Origin: Eikenella corrodens
GTDB taxonomy: Bacteria > Pseudomonadota > Gammaproteobacteria > Burkholderiales > Neisseriaceae
Assembly: GCF_003990355.1 (NCBI RefSeq)
Contig: NZ_CP034670.1
Location: 558,001-622,000, forward strand
Length of the DNA: 64,000 nucleotides
Reading direction: 5' to 3'
The notes beneath the pieces were generated by a model. The model was given only the letters and a program-made list of their open reading frames with translations, was not told where the DNA came from and ran no database searches. A program made the translations under genes and the position numbers. Of the stretch, positions 1 through 9,025 are shown one piece after another (position 1 is the stretch's first letter; every line of letters begins with the position of its first letter).

Positions 1-718
1 GAAACTGGATAAAAGCACCCTCCAATCCGGCATCTGGCGCGTGCGCGACCGAGACGACATCGAGGCGCGCTTCGGGTTGGAATACATCACTGAATCGCGT
101 CGTGTTGTGGGCGGCCCCGACTTCGGCCGCAGTAATGTGCTGATGCTCACCGCCGCCTGGCGCCGCCAGAACATCGAAACCCTGCTGCGCCCGGCCAACG
201 GCTATTATTTGGAAGGCAAAGTAGGCGCCACCCTCGGCTCGCTCGGCTCTTCCGCCGCCGTGCAGCGCGTACATGGCCGCGCAGGCTACTATTTCACCCC
301 CGAAGAACACAAAAATATCGGCACTTTCATCGTGCGCGGCGAGTTGGGCTACACCCATTCCGACCAAGATTCGGAAGTGCCCTCCGTATTGCTGTTCCGC
401 AGCGGCGGCGCCAACAGCGTGCGCGGCTACGAGCAAGACAGTATCGGCCTGAAAGGCCCGAACAATTCCGTGCTGCCCGACCGCGCCTTGGCCGTAGCCA
501 GCTTCGAATACCAAAAACCGATCGGCAAAAACTTCGCGCTGGCGCTGTTTCACGATATGGGCTCGGTGAGCCACAACTTCACCAATATCAATTGGCATCA
601 CGGCAGCGGCGTCGGCCTGCGCTGGTTTAGCCCGATTGCCCCCTTCTCCTTCGATTTGGCCTACGGCCACCAAGACCGCAAACTGCGCTGGCACATCAGC
701 CTGGGAACCCGATTCTAA
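1..718 (+). CDS. tamA: TamA outer-membrane translocation/assembly protein, C-terminal part
   Basis: The 5' end lies outside the window; the frame is open from base 2 to the TAA at 716-718. The 238 visible residues form the Omp85-type beta-barrel half. They include a glycine/arginine-rich segment ending in VRGYE (about 430), which fits the conserved lid-loop motif of this superfamily, and a strand-like C-terminus ending in phenylalanine (SLGTRF), the usual signal for outer-membrane insertion. TamA is the outer-membrane partner of the inner-membrane-anchored TamB, and tamB begins on the next base, so the two are co-transcribed. BamA is the alternative family member, but the adjoining tamB decides for TamA. 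Confidence 0.9.
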   Translation, partial: KLDKSTLQSGIWRVRDRDDIEARFGLEYITESRRVVGGPDFGRSNVLMLTAAWRRQNIETLLRPANGYYLEGKVGATLGSLGSSAAVQRVHGRAGYYFTPEEHKNIGTFIVRGELGYTHSDQDSEVPSVLLFRSGGANSVRGYEQDSIGLKGPNNSVLPDRALAVASFEYQKPIGKNFALALFHDMGSVSHNFTNINWHHGSGVGLRWFSPIAPFSFDLAYGHQDRKLRWHISLGTRF

Positions 719-3700
719 ATGACCGACACCGCCCTACCCGTTGATTCCGACACCCTGCCGCCCGAGGCCGAAAACGAAGCCGCCGCAGGCAGCACTCCGC
801 CGAAAAAGCCGCGCCGTCGCTGGCTGCGCCGCCTGCTTTCCGCCTTTTTGCTGCTGCTCACGCTTTTGGTGGCCGCCGTGGTGTGGCTGGTGGGCACCGA
901 ATCCGGCCTGCGCTTCGGCATCACCAAAATCCCTTCCTGGTTTGGTGTGAACATCAGCGTGAAGGAATTAAACGGCAGCCTGTGGCGCGGCTTTCAAGGC
1001 AGCGGCATTCAGGTAGCCACCGAGGGCGCCGATTTAGACATCAGCAGCGTGGCGCTGCAATGGCAGCCGCAGGAATTGTGGCACCGGCAGCTGCACGTCA
1101 ACCGCCTGGCCGCCGGCGACATCCGCATCATCAGCAAACCTACCCCGCCCAAAGAAGACCGCCCGCCGATAAGGCTACCTGAAAGCGTGGATTTGCCCTT
1201 GAGCGTGCAGATTGAGAAAATCGAAGTCGGCCGCATCCTGCTGGGCAAAAGCAACAACCCGGTGGTGGAATCCGGCGCGGTGAGCTACCGGTTCGACCAC
1301 CAAAACCACCAGCTCAACATCGTTTCCCTGCGCCTGCCCTGGCACAATTTCAGCGGCAGCGCCACGCTCAACACCGCCACGCCCTTCAAGCTCGACGGCC
1401 AAATCGTGGGCAGCGGCGAATTGGACGGCAAACAGGCCGACAGCGCCGTGGCCGTAAACGGCAGCCTGCAAAGCCCCGAGCTGCTCGTCCAGCTGGACAA
1501 CGGCGATTCCCACTTTGCCGTAAACGGCAAACTGCGCCCCTTCGAGCCGCTGCTCAACCGCAAAATCGTCAACCTCAACATCGACGGCCGCCAAATCAAC
1601 CCCGCATGGTTTGATCCCTCCCTGCCCGCCGCCGATTTGGTGTTCAACCTCGCACTCAACCCCGCCGAAGAAGCCGATACCCTCGCCGGCCTGCTCGAAG
1701 TGCGCAACCAAGCCCCCGCGCCCATCAACGGCAACGGCATCCCCGTGGCCGGCATCAACGGCAAGCTCAAAGTGGACACCGGCGGCAAACTGCATCTGGA
1801 CAATGTCGATACCGAGCTGGCCGCCGGCGGCCGCATCACCTTCAACGGCAACATCGACAGCGCCAGCCAGAACATGGCCGTGGATGCCGCCGTGCAGCAG
1901 TTCAAACTGCAAGATATCCTCAAACAAAAGCTCGACCTCAGCCTAAACGGCGGCATCAAACTTTCAGGTAGCCTTTCCAGCCCGCAGGCCGATTGGCAGC
2001 TTAAAGCCGGGCAAACCGCCACCAGCGGCACCTTCCAACTGCTCACCGACAAGACCAACCGCCAGCGCAGCATCCGCCTGCAACAAGTGAAAATTACTCC
2101 CGAAAACGGCGGCGAAATGCACGGCGAAGCCCTGCTCGAGCTCTTCCAAGGCCGCAAAATCACCGCCCGTATCGACAGCACCCGCTTCAACCCCGCCGCC
2201 GTGCTGGCCGATTTGCCGCAAGGCAGCGTGAACGGCAGCGTGAAGCTCGACGGCAGCCTGGCCGACCAGCCCAATCTTCACCTCCTGCTCGATTGGCAAA
2301 ACAGCCAGCTCTCAGGCGCCCCCCTCGCCGGCAAGGCCGATTTGCGCTATCAAAACGACCACCTGCCCAAAGCCGACCTCAACCTTTTGCTCGGCCGCAA
2401 CCGCATCCACGCCGACGGCAGCTTCGGCAAAGCGGGCGACCGCCTTAATCTCGACATCGACGCGCCCAACCTCAACCTCTTCGGCTTCGGCCTCACAGGC
2501 TACCTGAAAGCCCAAGGCTTCCTCTCCGGCGACCCCGCCAAGCTTACTGCCGACCTGCACGGCCACGCCGACAGCCTCGCCGTACAAAACGCCGTGCGCA
2601 TCGACCGCCTCGATTTCGACCTCAAAGGCTCGCCCGACCTCAACCAACCGCTCAACATCAAGCTCGACGGCCGGCAAATCCACATCGGCAGCACCCAAAT
2701 CGACAACATCAACCTCAACGCCAACGGCAGCGGCAAAAGCCACAGCATCACCGGCAACAGCAGCCTCAGCCTCAGCGGTAAGCCCTTCCGCCTCAATCTG
2801 GCCGCCAATGGCGGGCTGAACAACGAGCAGCAATGGAACGGCCGCATCGGCCAGCTCGACATCGGCGGCGCCTTCAACCTCAAGCTGCTCAACCCCATCC
2901 AAATCGAAGCCGGCGCCAAACGCGTGCGTCTCGACAACGCCCGCTGGGCAGCCATGGGCGGCAGCCTCAACCTGCACACGTTCATGTGGGAAAAACAAAC
3001 CGGCATCAGCAGCAAAGGCAACGCCGCCAATCTGCACCTGCAAGAGCTGGACAACCTGATCGGTCTAGGCAAAGACGACAAATCCGTCAAGCTGCAGCTC
3101 GTGGTGGCCGGCGACTGGGACTTGCGCTACAGCCGCGACGCCACAGGCTACCTGAAACTCACCCAGCAATCCGGCGACGTGGTTATCCCCTATCGCCAGC
3201 AAGCGCTGGGCTTGGGCAACCTCGTGCTCGACACCCGCTTCCACAGCGGCCGCATCGACAACCGCCTCACCGGCAAAACCCGCTACGGCACGCTCGACGC
3301 CGCCGTGGCCGTGAGTCAGCAGTTCGGCAACGCCATCAGCCAAGCCCCGATCAACGGCTACCTGAAACTCGACATCCCCGAGCTCGACGCCATCCGCAAT
3401 CTCCTGCCCGGCGGCATGAGCGCCAAAGGCGCGCTCGCCATCGACACCACCGTGTCCGGCAACGTGGGCGAGCCCCGCCTCAACGGTACCGCCACCGGCA
3501 AAAACCTCTACTACCGCGACCGCAACACCGGCGTGATTTTGGATAACGGCAGCCTCAGTTCCCGCTTCCAAGGCCGCGACTGGGTAATCGACTCGCTCAA
3601 ATTCACCCGCAAAGACGGCAGCGTCGAGCTCAAAGGCCGCGTCAACCTCACCGGCACCACCCCCGATGTAGACGTCAACGCCCAGTTCACCCGCTACCCC

Positions 3701-4615
3701 ATCCTCGACAACCCCAACCGCAAGCTCACCCTCAGCGGCAACAGCCGCTTGCTCTACAACCCCGGGCGCGGCATGGCGCTCAACGGCGGGCTCAAAGTAG
3801 ACAGCGGGCACTTCGGCTTCCAAAAATCCAGCATGCCCGGGCTGGATGACGACGTAGTGGTGCTCGGCGAAGAAAAACCCGCCGAAACCACCGCCGCCAC
3901 CCCCATCGAGATGAACCTCACCCTCGATTTGAACGACAACTTCCGCTTCAGCGGCCAAGGGCTGGATGTGTTGCTCGGCGGCCAGCTCACCATCAGCGCC
4001 AAACCCAAAGAGAACCTGCGCGCCGTGGGCACGGTAAACATCGTGCGCGGCCAGTATAAAGCCTACGGCCAAGACCTCGTCATCAACAAAGGCCACATCT
4101 CCTTCGTCGGCCCCATCGCCTCGCCCAACCTCAACCTGCGCGCCACCCGCAAATATTCCCCCGTGGGCGCCGGCGTGGAAGTACTCGGCAGCCTCGACAA
4201 CCCGCGCGTGAGCCTCGTATCCAGCGAGCCGATGAGCGACAAAGACAAACTCTCCTGGCTCATCCTCGGCCGCGCCAGCAGCGGCAACGAAAGCGACGAA
4301 GCCACCGTGGCCGCCGCCGCCGGCGCCTTCCTGGCCGGCAACATCAACGACAAAATCGGCCTCCTCGACGACTTCGGCATGACCACCCGCCGCACCCGCA
4401 ACACCCAAACCGGCGAGCTCAACCCGGCCGAACAAGTCATCACCTTCGGCAAACGCATCACCAACGAGCTCTATCTGGGCTACGAATACAGCGTAACCAG
4501 CGCCAACCAGGCCGTGAAGCTGATCTGGCAGATCAACAGCGCCCTTCAGGTCATCAGCCGCGTCGGCACCGATTCCGTGAGCGGCGAAGTGCGCTACACC
4601 GTCCGCTTCGATTAG
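719..4615 (+). CDS. tamB: TamB, translocation and assembly module / inter-membrane lipid-transfer protein
   Basis: This 1298-residue protein has an N-terminal proline/basic stretch, one transmembrane anchor (about residues 38-60) and a very long periplasmic region of repeated beta-strands rich in N, G, D and L. The C-terminus is the conserved TamB/DUF490 domain, ending in alternating strands (YTVRFD). Length and layout match the AsmA-like bridge proteins that span the periplasm and work with TamA in outer-membrane protein insertion and phospholipid transport. The ATG directly follows the tamA stop. Several uptake sequences lie inside the gene; two (2497-2508, 3144-3155) are read as Gly-Tyr-Leu-Lys, so DUS insertion has been accommodated in coding sequence. 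Confidence 0.95.
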   Translation: MTDTALPVDSDTLPPEAENEAAAGSTPPKKPRRRWLRRLLSAFLLLLTLLVAAVVWLVGTESGLRFGITKIPSWFGVNISVKELNGSLWRGFQGSGIQVATEGADLDISSVALQWQPQELWHRQLHVNRLAAGDIRIISKPTPPKEDRPPIRLPESVDLPLSVQIEKIEVGRILLGKSNNPVVESGAVSYRFDHQNHQLNIVSLRLPWHNFSGSATLNTATPFKLDGQIVGSGELDGKQADSAVAVNGSLQSPELLVQLDNGDSHFAVNGKLRPFEPLLNRKIVNLNIDGRQINPAWFDPSLPAADLVFNLALNPAEEADTLAGLLEVRNQAPAPINGNGIPVAGINGKLKVDTGGKLHLDNVDTELAAGGRITFNGNIDSASQNMAVDAAVQQFKLQDILKQKLDLSLNGGIKLSGSLSSPQADWQLKAGQTATSGTFQLLTDKTNRQRSIRLQQVKITPENGGEMHGEALLELFQGRKITARIDSTRFNPAAVLADLPQGSVNGSVKLDGSLADQPNLHLLLDWQNSQLSGAPLAGKADLRYQNDHLPKADLNLLLGRNRIHADGSFGKAGDRLNLDIDAPNLNLFGFGLTGYLKAQGFLSGDPAKLTADLHGHADSLAVQNAVRIDRLDFDLKGSPDLNQPLNIKLDGRQIHIGSTQIDNINLNANGSGKSHSITGNSSLSLSGKPFRLNLAANGGLNNEQQWNGRIGQLDIGGAFNLKLLNPIQIEAGAKRVRLDNARWAAMGGSLNLHTFMWEKQTGISSKGNAANLHLQELDNLIGLGKDDKSVKLQLVVAGDWDLRYSRDATGYLKLTQQSGDVVIPYRQQALGLGNLVLDTRFHSGRIDNRLTGKTRYGTLDAAVAVSQQFGNAISQAPINGYLKLDIPELDAIRNLLPGGMSAKGALAIDTTVSGNVGEPRLNGTATGKNLYYRDRNTGVILDNGSLSSRFQGRDWVIDSLKFTRKDGSVELKGRVNLTGTTPDVDVNAQFTRYPILDNPNRKLTLSGNSRLLYNPGRGMALNGGLKVDSGHFGFQKSSMPGLDDDVVVLGEEKPAETTAATPIEMNLTLDLNDNFRFSGQGLDVLLGGQLTISAKPKENLRAVGTVNIVRGQYKAYGQDLVINKGHISFVGPIASPNLNLRATRKYSPVGAGVEVLGSLDNPRVSLVSSEPMSDKDKLSWLILGRASSGNESDEATVAAAAGAFLAGNINDKIGLLDDFGMTTRRTRNTQTGELNPAEQVITFGKRITNELYLGYEYSVTSANQAVKLIWQINSALQVISRVGTDSVSGEVRYTVRFD

Positions 4616-4951
4616 CCGCCGTCCGGCCAAGCCGCCGCAGGGTTTCGGCTTGGATAAAGTTTCAGGCAGTCGTTTCAGGTAGCCTGAAAAGCAGCTGCCC
4701 GATGGCAGATAAAGTTTTGCCGCAATCCTTATTCCCAACAGCCCCAAAGTCCCCTCTCCCCATGGGAGAGGGTTAGGGGGAGGGAAACCGTTCAAGTTTC
4801 GGCAAACGCTGCTATTGGATTGAGACTTTGCCCTCCCACACGGGGAAGGAGGTGGATTGCGGGGAAATTGAGAATACGTGCGTACTGCACACACCCTGCA
4901 TACAGGCTACAACTTGTTATGTTTACTTATTGAGAAAAATGGGGATGACGT
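4616..4951. other. Intergenic region with palindromic uptake sequence
   Basis: No gene is visible. Around 4674-4690 two uptake sequences overlap head to head as the palindrome TTTCAGGTAGCCTGAAA, a likely terminator for tamB. A further repeat-like stretch (about 4750-4860) has the form CTCTCCCCATGGGAGAGGG and recalls common intergenic repeats. From about 4900 the base composition turns AT-rich toward the next gene. Confidence 0.5.
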
Positions 4952-5853
4952 ATGGAAAAAGAAATTTCTTTTTTGTTATCAAGTTTATCTGATAACGAAA
5001 TACATCAAATTTGCGATCTCCCTAGGAATGCTGTCCTTCTTCTCTTAAATGAAAAAAGTTAGATGATTTTATATTGGAGAGATTACTGAGAGCATTAAAA
5101 AGTTGGCATTCCGCCAAGAATAGGGCTGGTAATAAATTAAAGATCAAACTATTACCAGATAAAAAACAATATAAAAAAATGGAACTAATGTTCTCTACTT
5201 TAGAAAATATTTCCTCTCTTCTTAAATCATCCGAGTCTGAAATTATTTCATATGAAGGAGCTAAACTTTACCTATTGAGTAAGTTTAAAGATATAGTATC
5301 AATACTTGATAGAGAAAATAAAGAGAACTTTATACATCAGATAAATCATTTCATCCCATATTGGCTTATATATAGAAAAGCTCCAACTAATTTTTTACTA
5401 AATAGAAAAATTCTTATTGAAAAAGAAAAATTCTTTTTTTATATTGATGGACTAAATCCGATCCTAATGGAAAGCCTAAACTTTATACAACAGGAAAAAT
5501 TAAGAAAATGTAAAGCTGTAAACTTAATCAAGCTGGAAAATAATTTTTTCATTGAACTTGATGAAGTAAACATGATTTCCAATCAAGCCAAAATGGCAAA
5601 TACAAAAATTGCAAATGGAGGACATTCAAATGAAAAACAAGAGTATGCCAAAGAAAAATATGGTAATAATAAAATAAATAATAGAACTTATAATAAATTA
5701 TCAAATTCAGAAAGCTATCAATTTCTTAATAAAATGAAAGAGTATATAAACTTTATAGAAAAGGTAAATCGAGCATTTGTACGCCCAGACTTTGATCGAT
5801 TAGAAGGCTGGCATACCCAGGGAGGTTTACCCACCTTAGGAAAACGTAGATAA
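4952..5853 (+). pseudogene. AT-rich hypothetical gene, apparently frameshifted at an A6 run
   Basis: I do not recognise the family. A first frame starts at ATG 4952 and stops after 36 residues (TAG, 5060-5062). A second frame continues to 5853 (259 codons from a TTG at 5074, open from 5053). The frames meet at the A6 run at 5052-5057. One more A would join them into a single ~300-residue protein reading ...LLNEKKLDDFILERLL, a smooth helical sequence across the junction. The product is charged and Lys/Asn/Ile-rich with no signal peptide or membrane segment. AT content is far above the neighbours, which suggests transfer. It could be a decayed gene, a slippage-controlled gene or a sequencing error. 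If it is intact, only the second frame may be made. Confidence 0.5.
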
Positions 5854-6160
5854 ATCACTAAAATTTCATCAATACTATTCAATTAAGAGATTCATCCATA
5901 CCCAAACATACCGGCTAAAAATCCATTTTTATCATCGAAATAGCCCTCATCGCTATTGGACAAGCTTACGAAATTGACTACTCCGACGCACAGACTGCGT
6001 AGGTTGGCTTAGCCGCAGGCATAGCCAACCAATAAATCTTAGACAACCTTGGGTTACGGTTTGCACCCTAACCCAAGCTATGGCTACTCAAAAACGAAAC
6101 TAAAAACCCGGCAACCCGAAACCCGCCGTAGTCAGGCATTTATGCCCGACAGCATCATTT
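5854..6160. other. Intergenic region with a degenerate 33-bp palindrome family copy
   Basis: No gene is seen. Bases about 6000-6075 carry a degraded copy (GTAGGTTGGCTTAGCCGC...) of the inverted repeat found perfectly at 48840-48920, again next to an AT-rich accessory gene. Confidence 0.45.
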
Positions 6161-6196
6161 TTCAGGTAGCCTCTCCCTACTCAAAGGCTACCTGAA
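6161..6196. terminator. Inverted eikDUS pair upstream of waaA
   Basis: TTCAGGTAGCCT is followed after 12 bases by AGGCTACCTGAA, forming a stem typical of neisserial DUS-type terminators. It would stop transcription entering from the AT-rich region and serve as an uptake signal. Confidence 0.6.
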
Positions 6197-6211
6197 ACCC
6201 TTTATCCAATC

Positions 6212-7480
6212 ATGCTCCCCGCCCTCTACCGCCTGCTCACCCGTCTCCTCGGCCGTCCGCTGGCCCGCCATCTGCTCGCCAAACGCAGCCGTCGTTCCCC
6301 CGCCTATCTGCTGCATCAATGCGAGCGTTTCGGCGAGCCGCTGGATAATCCCGTGCAGCACGCCATTTGGGTGCACGCCGTGTCTGTGGGCGAAACCCGC
6401 GCCGCCGTGCCGCTGGTGCGGGCTTTGCGCCGCCGTTTTCCCGATGCCCCGCTGCTGCTCACGCAAATGACGCCCACCGGCCGCGCCACCGCCGAGAGCC
6501 TGTTTCCCGATGCCCAATGCCGCTACCTGCCCTACGACCACCCGGCTTGGACAGCCGCCTTCCTCGCCCAGCATAAGCCGCGTTTCGGCATCATCATGGA
6601 AACCGAAATCTGGCCGAACCTGCTGGCCGCCTGCCGCGCGGCCGATCTGCCCGTATTCCTGGCCAACGCCCGCCTCTCCGAGCAATCCGCGCAGGGCTAT
6701 CGACGCTGGCCGTCCCTGTTCGCCCCCGCCCTGCAATCCTTCCGCCGCGTGCTCGCCCAAACCGAAGCCGATGCCGAACGCCTGCGCGGCATCGGTGCGG
6801 AAAACGTGCTGGTGTGCGGCAACACCAAATACGACATCGCCCCGCCCGCAGCCATGCGCGAGCTGGCCGCAGCGTTTAAGCAACGCATCGGCGGCCGACC
6901 CGTGGTGGTGTGCGCCAGCACGCGGTTTCATCAAAGCCAAGACGAAGCGCTGCTGCTGCTGCAAGAGTGGCGGCAGTATCGCGGCGATGCGCTTTTGGTC
7001 ATCGTGCCGCGCCATCCCGAGCGCTTCGATGCCGTGGCCGAAGGCGCGGCGGCGCTCGGCCTGCGTGTGCAGCGGCGCAGCGAGGAAGCCGCCGTGTGCC
7101 CCGACACGCAAGTGTGGCTGGGCGACAGCATGGGCGAGCTGTTCGCCTACTATCTGGCCGCCGATATAGCCTTTGTGGGCGGCAGCCTGGTGGACACCGG
7201 CTGCCAAAACATCATCGAACCTATCGCCTGCGGCAAGCCTGCCCTGTTCGGCTATTCCACCTACAACTTCGCCGCCGCCTGCGCGGGCGCATTGGCCGCC
7301 GGTGCCGCGCTTCAGGTCGCCACCCCCGCCGAATGGTATGCCGCCGTACAACACTGGCTGGCGAACCCCGCCGAACGCGAACGCTTCTCCGCCCAAGCCG
7401 CCGGCTTTATCCAAGCCCACCAAGGCGCGAGCGAACGGATTGCCGAAGCCGTGTGCGCGGCTTTGGAAGAGGCTACCTGA
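6212..7480 (+). CDS. waaA: 3-deoxy-D-manno-octulosonic acid (Kdo) transferase
   Basis: This 422-residue protein has the usual WaaA/KdtA length. It transfers Kdo from CMP-Kdo to the lipid A precursor at the inner face of the cytoplasmic membrane, the first inner-core step of LPS/LOS synthesis. Visible family features are the N-terminal hydrophobic/basic anchor, WVHAVSVGE (about 52-60), the acceptor-side METEIWPN (about 129-136), the glycosyltransferase-B C-terminal half with VPRHPER, and FVGGSLVDTGCQNIIEPIA (about 326-344) for nucleotide-sugar binding. It starts at ATG 6212, shortly after a DUS hairpin, and appears monocistronic. Confidence 0.95.
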   Translation: MLPALYRLLTRLLGRPLARHLLAKRSRRSPAYLLHQCERFGEPLDNPVQHAIWVHAVSVGETRAAVPLVRALRRRFPDAPLLLTQMTPTGRATAESLFPDAQCRYLPYDHPAWTAAFLAQHKPRFGIIMETEIWPNLLAACRAADLPVFLANARLSEQSAQGYRRWPSLFAPALQSFRRVLAQTEADAERLRGIGAENVLVCGNTKYDIAPPAAMRELAAAFKQRIGGRPVVVCASTRFHQSQDEALLLLQEWRQYRGDALLVIVPRHPERFDAVAEGAAALGLRVQRRSEEAAVCPDTQVWLGDSMGELFAYYLAADIAFVGGSLVDTGCQNIIEPIACGKPALFGYSTYNFAAACAGALAAGAALQVATPAEWYAAVQHWLANPAERERFSAQAAGFIQAHQGASERIAEAVCAALEEAT

Positions 7481-7583
7481 AAACGGAGCGAAGCGAAGTT
7501 TCTGCGAAGCTAAAACGCCAGCTGCAACGAAGTTAAAACCATTCCACGCATATCCTACTCCTGTAGGCTGCGTTGGCTATTGC

Positions 7584-7691
7584 AGATACAAAAAAGGATA
7601 CGATGAATTATCAAAAGCTAAGAATGGACAAGATGCTGAGAGAATATTAAAAGAACTTGGAGCATATTTTCGCAATATTCGTAGTGTTTGA
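7584..7691 (+). pseudogene. C-terminal remnant of an unidentified gene, possibly a polymorphic toxin
   Basis: About 35 codons read as a plausible protein C-terminus (KKGYDELSKAKNG, then ...ELGAYFRNIRSV stop) with no start codon or body upstream; waaA ends only 100 bases before it. The helical, charged tail, the AT-richer composition, and the position 13 bases before an ankyrin/SUFU-like gene suggest the surviving end of a toxin whose immunity gene remains. The toxin assignment is inference; only the truncated reading frame is seen. Confidence 0.35.
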
Positions 7692-7704
7692 TTAAGGTTT
7701 AATC

Positions 7705-8808
7705 ATGGAAGAATTATCAGACAAAATCAGAGAACTGGTTTACAAAGACAACGCAGCCGAACTGGATAAAATCCTGGAAAAGCATTCATATTTCGCTTTC
7801 CGCAATTTTCTTTCCAAAGGTTTGCTGCAATTTGCCGCAGGGGAGAATGCGTTAAATATCTGCAAGCTGCTGCACTCAAAAGGTATTTCTCCGGAGGATG
7901 TGGCAGGACAGCTGCAAAATACCGCCTTGCAGGAGGCGGTTAGCTACAATCATCCCGCTGTATACCGATGGCTTTTGAGTATCGGGGCAAATCCCAACGG
8001 CAATGTTGCCGCCCTTGCGCCCGCTATCGACCCGGCTGTTGTCGATAACAATAGCGCGGCGGTAAAGGCGCTTTTGGAAGCAGGGGCAGAACCGAATTTT
8101 CTCTATTCCGCCAGAAACTGTACGCCGCTGGATGTCTGCCTTGCCTTCGGACATACCGAATTGGCGGATTTACTGAAAGAATACGGCGCAGTACAGGCTA
8201 GGATTCCGTTTGATTTCTCAGAATATGAAAACAGCGGCGTACTGGATCATATCCATACCCATGTCGGCAATATTTTGAATATCGAATTTGCCGTAAATCC
8301 GGAATATTCGCTGCGGCTGGCAACCATTAGAAGAGACAGGGACTTCAAACTTCTGTTTACCAACGGGCTGTATAAAAGACAGCCGCGTTATGAACTAATG
8401 GTCTGCATCGACTACCAATGGCCGGTAAACCAACGCCTGATTCCGGAAAACAATCCCTATGCTTTTTTCATGCTGATTTTGGAAAAGATTGCAGGCTGCC
8501 TGAAAAACGATACGCCCAAAGAAGGCATGATTTTTGACCGTTCCGATTTTGACTCTATTCTTTGGCCAAGCAATATGGATGGACTGATGCTGGTAGATTA
8601 CCAATTTGAAAAAGATACGGATAATCAGACAGAGGATGAAGACGTAACCCTATGGCTGCTAGTGCCTTTTTCCCACCTGCTACCGAAAAATACCGAGAAA
8701 CTCATCGCACGGTACAAGGTGGCCAAATGGAAAAAAGTCGGCTACCGATGGCAACGGGACAATACGGCCACCGTGATTCCGGCTTTTCCGGAAAAGCTAG
8801 AAGCGTAG
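7705..8808 (+). CDS. Ankyrin-repeat protein with C-terminal SUFU-like domain, possible immunity protein
   Basis: This 367-residue cytoplasmic protein has ankyrin-type repeats in about residues 20-165 (for example LLEAGAEPNFLYSARN...TPLDVCLAFGHTELADLL). A second domain (about 175-360) with Trp/Tyr-rich strands and WPSNMDGL, then EDVTLWLLVPFS, resembles suppressor-of-fused-like domains found among immunity proteins of polymorphic toxin systems. ATG 7705 follows an AAGG Shine-Dalgarno. GC is lower than in waaA. At 8493-8504 it carries AGGCTGCCTGAA, the Simonsiella-type uptake dialect rather than eikDUS, which hints at import. The domain call rests on reading by eye; the immunity role is inferred from context. 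Confidence 0.55.
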   Translation: MEELSDKIRELVYKDNAAELDKILEKHSYFAFRNFLSKGLLQFAAGENALNICKLLHSKGISPEDVAGQLQNTALQEAVSYNHPAVYRWLLSIGANPNGNVAALAPAIDPAVVDNNSAAVKALLEAGAEPNFLYSARNCTPLDVCLAFGHTELADLLKEYGAVQARIPFDFSEYENSGVLDHIHTHVGNILNIEFAVNPEYSLRLATIRRDRDFKLLFTNGLYKRQPRYELMVCIDYQWPVNQRLIPENNPYAFFMLILEKIAGCLKNDTPKEGMIFDRSDFDSILWPSNMDGLMLVDYQFEKDTDNQTEDEDVTLWLLVPFSHLLPKNTEKLIARYKVAKWKKVGYRWQRDNTATVIPAFPEKLEA

Positions 8809-8847
8809 TAAGTGTAACCTGTGCGCCCCGCACGAACGCGGTTTCAG

Positions 8848-8886
8848 TTTTCAGGTAGCCCATTCCCCCTTCAGGCTACCTGAAAA
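8848..8886. terminator. Inverted eikDUS pair after the ankyrin gene
   Basis: TTTTCAGGTAGCC and GGCTACCTGAAAA form a stem with a short C-rich loop, 40 bases after the stop codon. Confidence 0.65.
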
Positions 8887-8943
8887 ACTGTAGATCGGCT
8901 TGCCGCCTGGTTGAAAGTTCGGTCGGTTTGCCATAAGCCGGGC

Positions 8944-9006
8944 AAAAAAGCTGCCTGAAAACGGATGCCGCAAGTTTCTGCGGGTTCGTTTTCAGGCAGC
9001 TTTTTG
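8944..9006. terminator. Long bidirectional hairpin with variant DUS
   Basis: AAAAAAGCTGCCTGAAAACG pairs with CGTTTTCAGGCAGCTTTTT. The inner part (CCGCAAGTTTCTGCGG) forms a further stem. A/T runs on both sides make it a good terminator for the convergent genes on either side. Its core is GCTGCCTGAA, not the eikDUS GCTACCTGAA. Confidence 0.7.
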
Positions 9007-9025
9007 CGTTTAAAGGCGGGGCTGC

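Noticed and set aside
3065..4894. A 609-codon open frame on the minus strand opposite tamB
   Set aside because: It is a shadow of GC-rich tamB codons: Ala/Val/Gly/His-rich with no domain, and it crosses intergenic DNA.
6188..7423. A 411-codon minus-strand frame over waaA
   Set aside because: It is the complement shadow of waaA; waaA has clear family motifs.
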